Notes under the pieces: model-generated
Databases searched by the model: none
Told to the model about the DNA's origin: nothing
The model's input: the letters and a program-made list of their open reading frames with translations, nothing else
Program-made: the position numbers and the translations under genes
DNA from: Piezodorus guildinii
Taxonomy: Eukaryota; Arthropoda; Insecta; Hemiptera; Pentatomidae
DNA: 64,000 nucleotides
NCBI GenBank assembly: GCA_023052935.1
Contig: CM041298.1
Span: 248,001-312,000 of the forward strand
Direction: 5' to 3'
Part shown: positions 30,945 to 41,639 of the stretch, piece after piece
How positions within the stretch are numbered: the first letter of the stretch is position 1
Layout: every line of letters starts with the position of its first letter

Positions 30945-31340
30945 AAGGACTAGAAACTGCCCGACGTTTTCGACTACTGCAACACTTACTGGACAAACGC
31001 TCAAACCTTCCGCTCAACTACAGATGACTCATCTATACATGACCATTATAAGACCAATCTGGACTTACTGGAGCTTTGGGGCTCTACTAAACCATCAAAT
31101 TCTTCTCTCAAAGTCTCCAATCCTTACAATCCAAAATCCTTCGTAAAATCCTCACCTTCAATACTACTCTAATATCTAATAGATAATCCTTCAAGGCGTC
31201 TGAAAAAAAGATGGCCGAGACCTTCTGGTTAAGCATAGTTTTTGGGGATCTGCTAATAAGTAATATAAGACAGTATAGTCTTGATCACATTTACTGAATG
31301 TATTTTAAATTACAGTTGTAGATTTCAATAAATACATATA
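30945..31340 (+). mobile_element. JOC-A Jockey LINE, 3' fragment with deletion
   Basis: Degraded RRFRLLQHLLDKRSNLPLNY, then a frameshifted TIIRPIWTY...LWGSTKPSNSS and SLQSKILRKIL. A deletion leads to DNPSRRLKKRWP...LLV-stop and a 3' UTR ending CAGTTGTAGATTTCAATAAA. The region encoding APYFVTNK to RTRY is deleted. Confidence 0.82.
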
Positions 31341-31344
31341 AAAG

Positions 31345-31690
31345 TTCTGGATATATGTATATAGATATACGATATAGTAATGACAGTTGGCTGGATGTTC
31401 GCGTACACGAGGGCAGTGGCCCAACATATCAAGGAAATCTGCTGTAACTCGAAGCCCCCATTTCAAAGCCCGCTCGCCTTGGGTCGGCTTCTATTTCTGA
31501 AACATAATAATTACAATTCTAATTGGAGCAAAGATCGATATAAATCACTTCCCCATCATTAAGTATAAATAAGAAATCGATTGATCTTTTCCTTGTTATT
31601 AAAACTTATATATACTTTTCCTCAAAGCGTCTACATGAAGAGTGCAGAGATAATAAAATGATAAATTATTTTCAGGTTTTTAGTTAGTAA
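31345..31690. other. No gene seen; unassigned
   Basis: A 60-codon frame at 31380-31562 has no recognisable domain. Otherwise AT-rich. Confidence 0.45.
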
Positions 31691-31699
31691 CTGTTAGAC

Positions 31700-32272
31700 T
31701 AGGCATAGAACTAGGTACTCTGCAGACAAAACTTATTATACCCAACTGACTAACAAACTGAAATCTGAAATTAGGACATTTAAAATTCAAAACCTACTTA
31801 ACATGACTGAAAACCTTAGTACTACCGACAAATCACTGTGGAGGACCACTAAGAAGCTCCTAAATTTTAAAGATTTTAATCATCCCCTACTTAATGAATC
31901 CCAATCCTGGACTAGATCTGAAGATGAAAAGTCCCAGATATTCGCACAGCATCTCTTTAAAATTTACAATCCGCATCCTGATATCCTTAATCCCAATCAC
32001 CTCGAATGTATTGAAGCAGAGCTGGATATTCCCCTCCAGATGGCTCTTCCTCCTAAAGCATTTCATCCTTCTGAAATATCAAACATAATCCAAAGATTAC
32101 CTTCCCGGAAAGCACCTGGACATGATCTTATTACTGCTCATATCCTAAAACAACTTTCGAGAAAAGCCATCCTACTCCTCACCTACATCTACAACTCCAT
32201 ACTCCGTACGACATACTTTCCTAATCCTTGGAAATTATCTATCGTTAAAATGATACCTAAACCCAAAAAGTA
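31700..32272 (+). mobile_element. JOC-A fragment: linker and start of RT domain
   Basis: An open frame of 156 codons (31803-32273): the endonuclease-RT linker, then LNPNHLECIEAELDIPLQMA, LPPKAFHPSEISNIIQRLPS, the RT motif RKAPGHDLITAHILKQLSRK and YFPNPWKLSIVKMIPKPKK. It stops abruptly there, where an unrelated Jockey in the opposite orientation begins. The same segment, inverted and ending at the same codon, lies at 32979-33490. Confidence 0.88.
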
Positions 32273-32585
32273 ACATAATAGGGAGCATCGACTATTGTTC
32301 TAAGGACTTTGAACTGAAAAGAATGGATACGTTTGATGTTCGAAAATTTAGTAGTTCCCCAAAGTTCAATTCCGTAGGTCCTCATAGGTTTGAGAATTGT
32401 CTTGTAAATTAATAGTTTGTTTCCAACGGAAAGTTGTGATGTTCTGTTCAGTAGTCTATATAACTGTTCGTATCTTCGGTTGAGCTCTTGTCTTTTAAGT
32501 CGAGTATGTGGGTTCCAGGTCAGTCTTTTGTCTTTGAACTTGTGGACAGTATCGGAGGGTGAAGGTGACGTGCTTACTTTTGGAT
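32273..32585 (-). mobile_element. Second Jockey lineage (JOC-B) fragment
   Basis: The minus strand encodes HKFKDKRLTWNPHTRLKRQE, LNRRYEQLYRLLNRTSQLSV, ILKPMRTYGIELWGTTKFSN and FKVLRTIVDAPYYVT. It has the Jockey signature but differs throughout from JOC-A. Both ends are abrupt: the right joins JOC-A at about 32590, the left joins the end of the + JOC-A copy at 32272. Confidence 0.82.
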
Positions 32586-33950
32586 TGATTTTGGTGCACC
32601 AATGGTCGCACAAAGGGAATATTAAGGTTTTTATGGATAGGCTTATTCGTGACAAAATAAGGAGCGTTTAGGATTTTTCGAAGGATTTTGGATTGTAATG
32701 ATTGGATACGGGAAGAATTTGATGGTTTAGTGGAGTCCCACAGCTCAACTCCGTAAGTCCAGATAGTTCTTATGATGGTCATGTAGATGAGTCTTTTGTA
32801 GTTAAGTGAAAGTTTAGAGCGTTTGTCAAGTAAGTGTTGAAGCAACCGAAAGCGGCGAGCAGTTTCTTGTCGTTTCAGTCTAGTGTTCGGATTCCATGTT
32901 AAAAGTTTGTCAAGTAGAAGCCCTAGGTAGCGGATCTGTTTAACTGGAACGAGCGGAATGTTATTAAAGGATATATTTTTGGGTTTAGGTATCATTTTAA
33001 CGATAGATAATTTCCAAGGATTAGGAAAGTATGTCGTACGGATTATGGAGTTGTAGATTAGGTGAGGAGTAGAATGGCTTTTCTCGGACGTTGTTTTAGG
33101 ATATGAGCAGTAATAAGATCATGTCCAGGTGCTTTGCGGGAAGGTAATCTTTGGATTATGTTTGATATTTCAGAAGGATGAAATGCTTTAGGAGGAAGAG
33201 CCATCTGGAGGGGAATATCCAGCTCTGCTTCAATACATTCGAGGTGATTGGGATTAAGGATATCAGGATGCGGATTGTAAATTTTAAAGAGATGCTGTGC
33301 GAATATCTGGGACTTTTCTTCTTCAGATCTAGTCCAGGATTGGGATTCATTAAGGAGGGGATGATTAAAATCTTTAAAATTTAGGAGTTTCTTAGTGGTC
33401 CTCCACAGTGATTTGTCGGTAGTATAAGGTTTTAAGTCATGTTAAGTAGGTTTTGAATTTTAAATGTCCTAATTTCAGATTTCAGGTTGTTAGTCAGTCG
33501 GGTATAATAAGTTTTGTCTGCAGGGTATCTAGTCATATGCCACTTTGATCTTGCTCGGCGCTTTTCTCTTATTAAGGTACGAATGTGCTGTGGCAGATTA
33601 GTTTGTTGAGAGATGTTAATGTTGGTGGTTGTTGTGTTATCGTATATACTGCTAGTTATTGAGTCAGTCAGTTTTTCTATGGCTCTGTCGATATCGTGTT
33701 TAGTTTTTAGTGAGAGTTTTAAGTCCATTTTGGAGTCCAAGCCCGATCGAAATCTGTCCCAGTTTACTCGTCCATTTATTAATTTAGGAGGTGAAGGTTT
33801 AGGGACAAAACTCGAAGATGAGACAAATATATCCAGGATGTCGGGACGTTTTTTGGAGGATGTTGGCCAGTAAGTGGGAGTCATGGGCGAAAGGATAGAA
33901 TAACTATTTGAAGTTGAGACGCTAGAGAGGATATTACCACGGGTATCGGA
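32586..33950 (-). mobile_element. JOC-A LINE with internal deletion of the RT core
   Basis: In element order: end of the endonuclease domain (TPTYWPTSSKKRPDILDIFV, about 33880), the linker (GRVNWDRFRSGLDSKMDLKL, SKWHMTRYPADKTYYTRLTN), a frameshift near 33435, FNHPLLNESQSWTRSEEEK-like sequence, RKAPGHDLITAHILKQ and KLSIVKMIPKPK. It then jumps directly to NISFNNIPLVPVKQIRYLGL, skipping RT motifs including YADD. It continues TIIRTIWTYGVELWDSTKPS and KILNAPYFVTNKPIHKNLNI. The deletion junction (about 32979) coincides with the break in the inverted copy at 32272. Confidence 0.88.
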
Positions 33951-33984
33951 TGTTCGACAACCCCACCGTTGGGAATATAAAATT

Positions 33985-34125
33985 ATAGTGCTATTTTGGT
34001 TTCCGCTAACTTATTCTAAAACACGAGGCGGATTTTGATATTGTTTTACCATTGTTTAGAGCGTTCTTTCCTGGAGGTTTATAAGTTAGATGCGTTGCGA
34101 TTGAGATTTTCTTTAAACTGGAGAA
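33985..34125 (+). repeat. R-2 repeat copy
   Basis: GGTTTCCGCTAACTTATTCT ... GATTTTGATATTGTTTTACC ... TTCCTGGAGGTTTATAAGTT. Same repeat as 6030-6145 and the interrupted 17320/19217 copy. Target of the following SINE-1. Confidence 0.7.
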
Positions 34126-34137
34126 ATAAATGTTCTG

Positions 34138-34420
34138 GAGATCACTTGTAGCTGGGTGGTTAGCATAACAGCCTCCTATACCAAAGGTTACGGGTTCAAA
34201 CCCGCAGGTGGTCCTATGATTTTTTCATGGGAGTAAAAATCATTAGTTATGGCGTCCTTCGGAGGGGACGTTAAAAGGTGGTCCCGAGCCTGTGCGAAGT
34301 CAGGTACTTGTTAAAGATCCCTATCCTAATAAAACCTGGATAGGCGAAATTCAGGCTCCTACTGTAGCATCGTATGGCTAATGATACTAGCATAAAGTGA
34401 CGTTAAACAAAAAAATAAAC
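34138..34420 (+). mobile_element. SINE-1, full-length, with 13-bp target duplications
   Basis: Complete SINE-1: ATCACTTGTAGCTGGGTGG head, B box GGTTCAAACCC, GGTGGTCCCGAGCC body and TGACGTTAAAC plus A-rich tail. Perfect 13-bp duplications AATAAATGTTCTG at 34125-34137 and 34421-34433. The best copy for defining the family ends. Confidence 0.9.
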
Positions 34421-34487
34421 AATAAATGTTCTGTTTCCGAGTCATTACTTCAAACATTACTTCTGAAGTACAAGTAACCATCCCTAT

Positions 34488-34783
34488 CCATCAAAATCGT
34501 TAGAGGTGTTTTTGAGAAAAACGTTCAAAATGCATGGTATAAAGTGGCTCTTCTGGTTAACTGATTTTGATGAAAAAATTGCTGTAACATCTCAGCCATA
34601 GACTCTCTTAAAATATAAAATTTCAGTTCTATACAACTTATCGTTTTCGCAATAGACTTATCACATACACACACCTTTTTGCGGGACTTGGTCATTTGGA
34701 CTCAGGGTAATCTAAAATGTGTATTTCCGTTGAAAACTGGAATTCTAAAATGTTCACCATCGCAATACTTTCCCTTACTGTAT
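34488..34783 (+). repeat. HLT-1 fragment (its terminal hairpin remnant lies at 35602-35634)
   Basis: Forward HLT-1 right part from the ATCAAAATCGTTAGAGG block through GTGCAAAATGCATGGTATAA-like sequence to CTTTCCCTTACTGTAT. It is then split by a CRL LINE. The hairpin remainder ACTATATATTTCATATATAG plus TGAGGGAAAGT is at 35603-35634 and runs straight into the next HLT-1 copy. Confidence 0.8.
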
Positions 34784-35601
34784 GGGGGTGTCTCTGTGGA
34801 GCTCAAGGCAAAACTAAAACGATTATTCAACTGCTTTATCCGCTTCATCTTTGGGATACCCAGGGACACCTCTGTAACCCGATTCTACAAAGAGTTGAAG
34901 TGGCTTTACCCCTCCTACCGTTGTAAGTACTTCCTGTCTTCCTTTCTCTTCCAAGTTCTCCAATCCCGCCGTCCGTCTTACATAGCAGATATGTTTCTTT
35001 TCAAATCCTCAGTCCACTCTCGCCACACTCGCTCACGGCCTTCGGACATGTACATAACGCCCCTTCGAACTGCAGCTTTCGACAGATCTTTCCTAATTCG
35101 ACCTTCAACCTTATGGAACTCTATTCCTTCTTACATCCGTGACTCCAATAATCTTCCTCCATTCAAATCTCGCCTGTTCAATCATCTCCTGTCTCTCCAA
35201 TTTTCGAAGAATCCTAATTAGCTTTCTAATTTCAATTAAAATTAATAACAAAACAGATAGAAACGTTAATATACCTATTATATTTTATGATTTCTTGTGT
35301 TTTGCACTTATTATAATATTAGCATATTGTTAAAAAAAAAAACAAAAAAAAACACTGTTATGATTTTTTAATGAAAGTTGTATATATGTTCATATTTCTT
35401 ATTATGTTTATTATCTAGTTTAGTTTTCAATATTATTATTTGGTGCTGCTTTTTAATGCATTGTTTGTAATTTCTATTGTTTCTTTGTATTGTTTTTGTA
35501 TACTCTAAGACCTTAAAGTTTTTATTTTAATTTTCTTATTATGTTATTTTAAAGGGACTAGTCCAGAATAAATAAAGATTTATTATTATTATTATTATTA
35601 T
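34784..35601 (+). mobile_element. CRL (CR1-like) LINE, C-terminal region and 3' UTR
   Basis: The frame is open from about 34786 to 35221: GVSVELKAKLKRLFNCFIRF, IFGIPRDTSVTRFYKELKWL, YPSYRCKYFLSSFLFQVLQS, SRHTRSRPSDMYITPLRTAA, FDRSFLIRPSTLWNSIPSYI, FKSRLFNHLLSLQF. The RTR....FxxSF...LWNSIP..IR....FKS.L..HL order is the C terminus of CR1/L2/Crack-type LINEs. The 3' UTR ends GGGACTAGTCCAGAATAAAT and an ATT repeat (35578-35601). 5'-truncated. Confidence 0.85.
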
Positions 35602-35639
35602 TACTATATATTTCATATATAGTGAGGGAAAGTAAAAAA

Positions 35640-36544
35640 TCTGGTGCGGGCAACACACGACTTTCACTTACCTCCATTTTTAAAATCAATGAAAGAATTT
35701 TCAAATACAGTTAGAGATAAAAATACATGAAATTATTAAGGAATTAATCAAATTGAATTTATATAGAAACATGTGTTTTATTAAAAAATCTATTATATTA
35801 TTATCTTAAATAATGAGTAAGTTTTATCTTCTTTTCATCACTCTCCAATAACTTTTAAAAGCTTGTGTATGAGATGATATTTTTTCTAAAATCTTTAGCT
35901 TTCCAACGGTATATCATACATGTATATTACTGCTCTTATGTTCAAAAACGAAAAATTGCATTAAAAAAATATTTTTTCTGTTTTCTCCTTTAGTTGGGTA
36001 TCGAATTCATTCAATTTATATATTTACCAGTTTTTCATCAGCGTTAACAAGATAATTTAGTTATTATTATTGAATCTACAAAATTAAAGGTACTTTAGAG
36101 GAAGAAAATTTAAAATATCGGCATTTAAGCCCTGTCAGACCATTTTTATCTAAATAAAACCTACATGATATTAAAGCCAATTAAATTTTACATCGATATA
36201 GCGAGTGTAATCAAAATCGTCGGCACCGTTTTTGAGAAAATCGAAAAAAGGTGCAAAATGCATGGTATAAAGTGCCTCTTCTGGTAAGCTCATTTTGATG
36301 AAAAAAGTGTTGTCACGTCTCGGGCGTATAGTTGTCTTAAATATGAAATTTCAGTTTCATAGGACTTACCGTTTCCGCCCGGGAGTTACCAAACACACAC
36401 ACACACACACACACAGAGACCTTTTTGCGGGACTTGGTTATTTGGACTCAGGGGACCCTAAAATGTGTATTTCCGTTGAAAACTGGAATTCGAAAATTTT
36501 CACGTACGCAATACTTCCCCTTACTATATATAGTAAGTGAAAGT
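35640..36544 (+). repeat. HLT-1, complete copy and best reference
   Basis: Starts TCTGGTGCGGGCAACACACG (35640). ACTTTCACTTAC at 35660-35671 is the exact inverted complement of GTAAGTGAAAGT at 36533-36544. The terminal palindrome TTACTATATATAGTAA is at 36521-36536. A CA run is at about 36391-36414. Length 905 bp, no meaningful ORF. It directly follows the hairpin of another HLT-1 copy, a tandem arrangement. Confidence 0.92.
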
Positions 36545-36859
36545 AAAAATAAATAAAGAGGATAATTATTTGAAAAATTAAAGTTATTTTGAAAAAAATT
36601 TAATAACTGACTGATTATTGTAGCAAGGAGTGGTACGGTTCGTGTTGAAGATGGTAGACGCAATGGCCCCGATGAGGGATGGGAAGAGAAAAGAAAGGAA
36701 AAAAATTAAAACGACAAAAAGTAGAACAAAGAAATCTACCTGAAAGAGAATTTTAATTGTAGGAGGGCTATTAGTGAGGAATTTTGTATGATATAGGAGA
36801 GAAGGCTTAAGTAACCTCGCTATAATGGCTCTCTGATAATAAGTTCCTTCAACACTCCA
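36545..36859. other. No gene seen
   Basis: AT-rich, no frames or repeat matches recognised. Confidence 0.5.
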
Positions 36860-38245
36860 CGTTCCAAACTCCTAACTCCAAACTCAAGGAGTTTCGAACA
36901 GTAAAGACCTTTTGAAGTTTGGTGTTTCTGGGGATCTCGGGGTTAAAATAAAACGTTTAATCAATTGCTTTGTCCGATTCATCTTCGGGATCCCCAGGTA
37001 CGCCTCCGTGTCCCAATTATATCGCGAGTTGAAGTGTCCACCGAACTGCACATTTCGACAGATCCTTTCTCATTCGATCCTCAATCCTATGGAATTCTAT
37101 CCCTCCTTCCATCCGTCACTCCAACTCTCTTTCAACCTTCAAATCCCGCATATTTAATCAATTAATGAATATCCAGGCTCGATAGATTTGTAAATAAGTA
37201 ATTTATTTTTACTTTCACTTACTATATATAGTAAGGAAAGTATTGCGATCGTGAAAATTTTCGAATTCCAGTTTTCAACGGAAATACACGTTTTAGGGGA
37301 CCCTGAGTCCAAATAACCAAGTCCCGCAAAAAGGTGTGTGTGTGGTAACTCCCGGGCGGAAACGGTGAGTCCTATGAAACTGAAATTTCATATTTAATAC
37401 AACTATACGCCTGAGACGTGACGAAACTTTTTTCATCAAAATGAGCTTACCAGAAGAGGCACTTTATACCATGCATTTTGCACCTTTTTTCGATTTTCTC
37501 GTAAACGGTTTGAACGATTTTGATTAAACTCGCTATATCGATGTGAAATTCAATGGACTTTAATATCATGTAGGTTTTATTTGGATAAAAATGGTCTGAC
37601 AGGGCTTAAATGCCGATATTTTAAATTTTCTTTCTCTAAAGTACCTTTAATTTGGTTGATTCTATAAAAGTAACTATATTATCTTGTTAAGGCTGATGAA
37701 AAACAGGTAAATATATAAATTGAATAAATCCGATACCTAACTAAAGGAGGAAACAGAAAAAATATTTTTTTAATGCAATTTTTCGTTTTTGAACATAAGA
37801 GCAGTAATATACATGTATGATATACCGTTGGAAAAATATCATCTCATACACAAGATTTTAGAAGTTAGTAGAGAGTGATGAGAAGAAGATTATTTTAGAT
37901 AATAATATAATAGATTTTTTAATAAAGCACATGTTTCTATATAAATTCAATCTGATTAATTCTTTAATAGTTTCACGTATTTTTATCTCTAACTGTATCT
38001 GAAACTTCTTTAATTGATTTTAAAAGTCGAGGTAAGTGAAAGTCGTGTGTTGCCCGCACCAGATTTTTTATTTTGTCGTTGTTTTGGTTTTCTTCTCATT
38101 TGAATATGTCTATTTTATATAAGTAATTATTAACTTGTTAACATATATTTAATTTGCTCTAAGACTCTAAAGCACCTTTAGTGAATTCTGTATTTTTTAT
38201 CCCAAAGGGACACGTCCCAGAATAATAAGGAATTTATTTATAAAG
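36860..38245 (+). mobile_element. CRL LINE, deleted and split by HLT-1
   Basis: Encodes FGVSGDLGVKIKRLINCFVR, FIFGIPRYASVSQLYRELK and then, after a deletion of about 55 codons and a frame change, RTAHFDRSFLIRSSILWNSI-like sequence and STFKSRIFNQL-like sequence with a stop near 37185. The 3' UTR begins at 37186, is interrupted by HLT-1 (37211-38063), and resumes at 38064, ending near CAAAGGGACACGTCCCAGAA (38200-38225), the typical CRL 3' UTR motif. Confidence 0.82.
37211..38063 (-). repeat. HLT-1, near-complete copy inside a CRL 3' UTR
   Basis: Reverse HLT-1 from ACTTTCACTTAC and the palindrome through the interior to GGTAAGTGAAAGTCGTGTGT and TGCCCGCACCAGA. Both junctions fall in T-rich sequence (ATTTATTTTT / TTTTTTATTTTG), in line with the TT insertion habit of Helentrons. 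A small deletion near 37835 removes part of the GGAAAGCTAAAGATTTTAG block. Confidence 0.9.
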
Positions 38246-38415
38246 ACGATTAGGTTTAATATAGATCCTGTATCTACCTAAATTATGTCCATCGTCTGCT
38301 GTCAACAGACCTAGCCAAAAATGTTCGAAAGGATTTGTCTCCTGTACCCAAAACCACCAAGGAAGGATTTAAATACCAATAAACCTATTATTACTCATTT
38401 TACTTTCAATTATAT

Positions 38416-38500
38416 TAAAATCTGGTGCGGGCAACACACGACATTCACTTAGCTTTGCTGTTACAATCAATTTAAGAACTATTAGATAAACTTAAAGGTT
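38416..38500 (+). repeat. Isolated HLT-1 left end
   Basis: TCTGGTGCGGGCAACACACG then ACATTCACTTAGC. About 70 bases of left-end sequence only, adjacent to the RTE-B tail. Confidence 0.78.
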
Positions 38501-38511
38501 ATGAAAACATT

Positions 38512-39368
38512 TTATCATCATCATCATAATCGTTTCCTCTTCTACCGCTGTTCGCTGTGAGGATCTTGCCTGTAGAGCCTGGACCATATGTCTTTGTTGT
38601 GCCAACTCCATTCTCCTACTCCAGCCTATCCCGCACCTCCTGCATGCTTCCTTTACACCGTCCTCCCTGGAGATGCGGGGTCTTCCTCTGGGCCTTTTTC
38701 CCTCTGTGCGGCTCTCATACGTCTTCCTGGCACTTCCCTCCGGATCCATCCTAAGAAGATGTCCAAACCACCTCAGTTTTTGTTCCTCTAGGATGGTCTC
38801 CGCCGGTTTGACGTCAAGGTTAGCCCGTATAGTGGCGTTCCGTATCCTATCTCTCCGTGTCTTTCTCTCTATTTTTCGGAGAAACCTCATTTCCATGGCC
38901 TGGATTTGGCTCCTATGTTTTGAGGTAAGAGTCCAAGATTCTGAGGAGTACGATAGGATAGAAAGAAATGTCGATTTATATACGGCTATTTGGTCTGCTT
39001 TGATACCTCTCTTCTCCCCAGAAAACCTCGCCTTACCATACAGAACATCCTCCCTGCCGCTCCAATTCTCTGGGCCACTTCTTCGTCTATTTAGCCATTC
39101 TCATTGAGATGAGCTCCCAGATATTTGAAATTTTCGACTTGCTCTAATCTCTGTCCTCCAGCTCTTAATATCCTCATTATCCTACGGGGGTTCTTTCCAA
39201 TTCTCATGCATTTAGCCTTCCCCGGATTAATCTTCATATTTATTTTAGATAATTCCTCTTGTAGGACATTTATGTTATGTTGGAGGTCTCGATCATTGTC
39301 AGCTAGCAGGATGAGGTCGTCAGCGAAGGCTAATAGGGAATATCTGGTGGGGTGGAGGAAAACATTTT
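38512..39368 (-). mobile_element. RTE-B LINE with RT catalytic motif and ATG-repeat tail
   Basis: A minus-strand LINE. In element order: YSLLAFADDLILLADNDRDL with the RT catalytic FADD (about 39330), INPGKAKCMRIGKNPRRIMR, QVENFKYLGAHLNENG, a frameshift, SYSSESWTLTSKHRSQIQAM, EMRFLRKIERKTRRDRIRNA, KLRWFGHLLRMDPEGSARKT, GKRPRGRPRISREDGVKEAC. The 3' end is an ATG repeat that the surviving frame reads through as Met residues. The ...RWFGHL.RM....RK....GKR.RGRPR tail and absence of a 3' UTR fit the RTE clade. It is not the RTE-A family. 5'-truncated and frameshifted. Confidence 0.88.
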
Positions 39369-39466
39369 AAGTTAATTTAAATAAAAATTGTAATCAGTTT
39401 TGTGAGAAACATATGATTTTGATTAAATAATATACCTGTATTAAATTATTACGTCTAATAATCAGT

Positions 39467-39746
39467 TTAATGTTTTTTTATTTATTTAACGTCCCTTTAT
39501 GCTGCTGTCGCTAATCGGACGATGCTACAGTGGGAGTCCTAAATTTTGCCTATCCAGGTTTTATTAGGATAGGGATCTTTAACGAGTACCTGACATCGCA
39601 CAGGCTCGGGACCACCTTTTAACGTCCCCTCCGAAAGACGGCATAACTAAGGATTTTTTACTCCCATTAAAAAATCCTAGGGCTACCTGCAGGTTGAACC
39701 GAAACCTTTGATAGGAGCTGTATGCTAACACCATGCTATAGGTATC
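39467..39746 (-). mobile_element. SINE-1 with 12-bp target duplications
   Basis: Minus-strand SINE-1, tail at left (TTTATTTATTTAACGTCCC), GGTGGTCCCGAGCC body (complemented) and a decayed head at right. 12-bp duplications CTAATAATCAGT at 39455-39466 and 39747-39758. Confidence 0.88.
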
Positions 39747-39949
39747 CTAATAATCAGTAATAAGTTTTGCTTGTTCGTACTTAAAATTACTCTTACAACT
39801 TTGTATAGATATGTTTTTTTTTTAATATTTCTGTTTTTCGTATATTATAACGTCTTGTTCTGTTTAATATATACAAAACAAAAAATAATTAAAATATTTT
39901 CACTTCCATCTTAAGTGTTCATATATTTTTCACTTGTATATTAAGCCGT

Positions 39950-40135
39950 ATTTACATTCCAATTAGATGATATGGTTAAATTTTTAAGATGTACAAAATA
40001 AAGTATTTAAAGAAAAAAATACGCCATTTAAACTTGTCAGACTATTTCAATCAGAATGAAACTTATACCATATTAAAGCCCATTAAATTTTACATTTTTA
40101 AACTGGTTTAATCAAAATCATTAGAGCCGTTTTTT
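39950..40135 (+). repeat. HLT-1 fragment, diverged
   Basis: Interior HLT-1 from CATTCCAATTAGATGATATG through CATTTAAACTTGTCAGACTA and AAGCCCATTAAATTTTACAT to ATCAAAATCATTAGAGCCG. Both ends are missing. Confidence 0.65.
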
Positions 40136-40149
40136 TTTTTTCCAATTTC

Positions 40150-40275
40150 TTCCTTCCTGTTACCAGGTCAACCACTGACTAAAATATTTTGATTCGATCG
40201 ATTCCCCGAGTAAAAAATGGTGGTTCTCTTCTATTTTGGATCGTATCCTAGTTACAAAATATATCAATTGTTAAG
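40150..40275 (+). repeat. R-3 repeat
   Basis: A non-coding segment with AAATGGTGGTTCTCTT and TTTTGGATCGTATCCTAGTT, repeated at 43380-43490 (AAAATGGTGGTTCTCTTACA, TTTTGAATCGTATCATATTT). The nature of the repeat is unknown. Confidence 0.6.
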
Positions 40276-40384
40276 AATTCTTCCAACGAGAAAAACGTTC
40301 TTATAATATGAAAGTTGTGCATATCCTGTAAAAGTTATTGCAATGTCCCAGTATGTTGTATTTCCCAATAAACCCGGCTCGACT

Positions 40385-41605
40385 CACTGCCACTAACAAA
40401 AGGTGTACCCCAAGGTTCCTCGTTATCTCCTACCCTTTTCTCCATATTCATAAATGATCTTCCGCTCTCCATCAAGCACTCCCAATACCACCTCTATGCC
40501 GACGATATTCAGATTTATATTTCCTTTACCCCAAATGAATTTCCTGATGCTATCTCTAAACTTCAGGAGGACATAAACAATATAAGTGCTTGGTCAAACA
40601 GCAATAAACTCCTGCTAAGCGCTGAAAAAACAAAAGCCATCCTGATAGCATCACCTGCTCTCCTTAAATCCTTTCCCAGCTCCCCCAACCTTTTACTCCA
40701 TTACCACAAACTTTCTCTTGGAAACCGCACATCTCCCAAATATCCCGCCGAACCATAGCAACCCTAAAGCAATTCCGTCGCCTCCATCACCTCCTACCAT
40801 TCAATATTCGTAAACTCCTTGTTTCTTCCCTTGTCTTTCCCCATTTTGACTACGGATGCGAGGTGTACAGCGGACTTTCAGGTGAGCTCGAAGCAAAACT
40901 CAAGCGTATTATGAACTGTGCAATACGGTTTGTATTCGGGATCACCAGAGACACGCATATAACCCAGTATTACGCCGAGTTAAGGTGGCTTTATCCTCGT
41001 TACAGATGCCAGTATTTCCCAGCTTCCTTCATCTACCAGGTTATCAGAACTCATCGTCCCAGCTATATCTTCCAATCCCTTCAATTTAAATCATCAATTC
41101 AGTCCCGTTCTACAAGATCCCGGCTTTCTGACCTCTACCCTCCTCCTCACCGTACTGCTGCGTTTGACAAGTCCTTTCTAGCCAAAGTAACCTCTCTTTG
41201 GAATTATATTCCTCCTGAGATCCGTCATGTAAGTACTGCTTCCTCCTTCAAATCGCTACTTTTCAACCACCTTTCCTTACCCAATCAAACAGACAATAAC
41301 TTCAAACTGCAGATGCTATAAATACCAATTATTATTATTATAATTTTTTTTTTTTTTTTGTGTGTGTTTATATTACTCAAATTATCATTGATGAACCAGC
41401 TATATCTGTTTTTTTTTTGTTTTTCTTATTCTGAAAGTCTGACTTGTAAAGATGTACATACATTACTACCTTAATTATTTTTTAGTTTAGTATTTTGTTA
41501 TTCTAAGCCATGACCACACTGTTCCGGTCATCAATTATGTATGTTATTTTATTCTTAAGGGACTTTAGTCCCAGGATAATAAAGAAGTTTTTTCATTTTC
41601 ATTTC
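40385..41605 (+). mobile_element. CRL (CR1-like) LINE, RT core to 3' end
   Basis: The most extensive CRL copy: RT motif GVPQGSSLSPTLFSIFINDL, catalytic YHLYADDIQIYISFTP (about 40500), LQEDINNISAWSNSNKLLLS, KTKAILIASP. A frameshifted stretch follows (40730-40860), then the open frame 40863-41321: GELEAKLKRIMNCAIRFVFG, YRCQYFPASFIYQVIRTHRP, STRSRLSDLYPPPHRTAAFD, KSFLAKVTSLWNYIPPEIRH. The 3' UTR ends GGGACTTTAGTCCCAGGATA and AATAAAG. The hairpin-like GGGACTTTAGTCCC recurs near the 3' end of all CRL copies (GGGACTAGTCC, GGGACACGTCCC, GGGACAATGTCCC). Confidence 0.88.
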
Positions 41606-41639
41606 ATCCCCCTAAATAGTAAAATTAGTTCTTTTCGTA

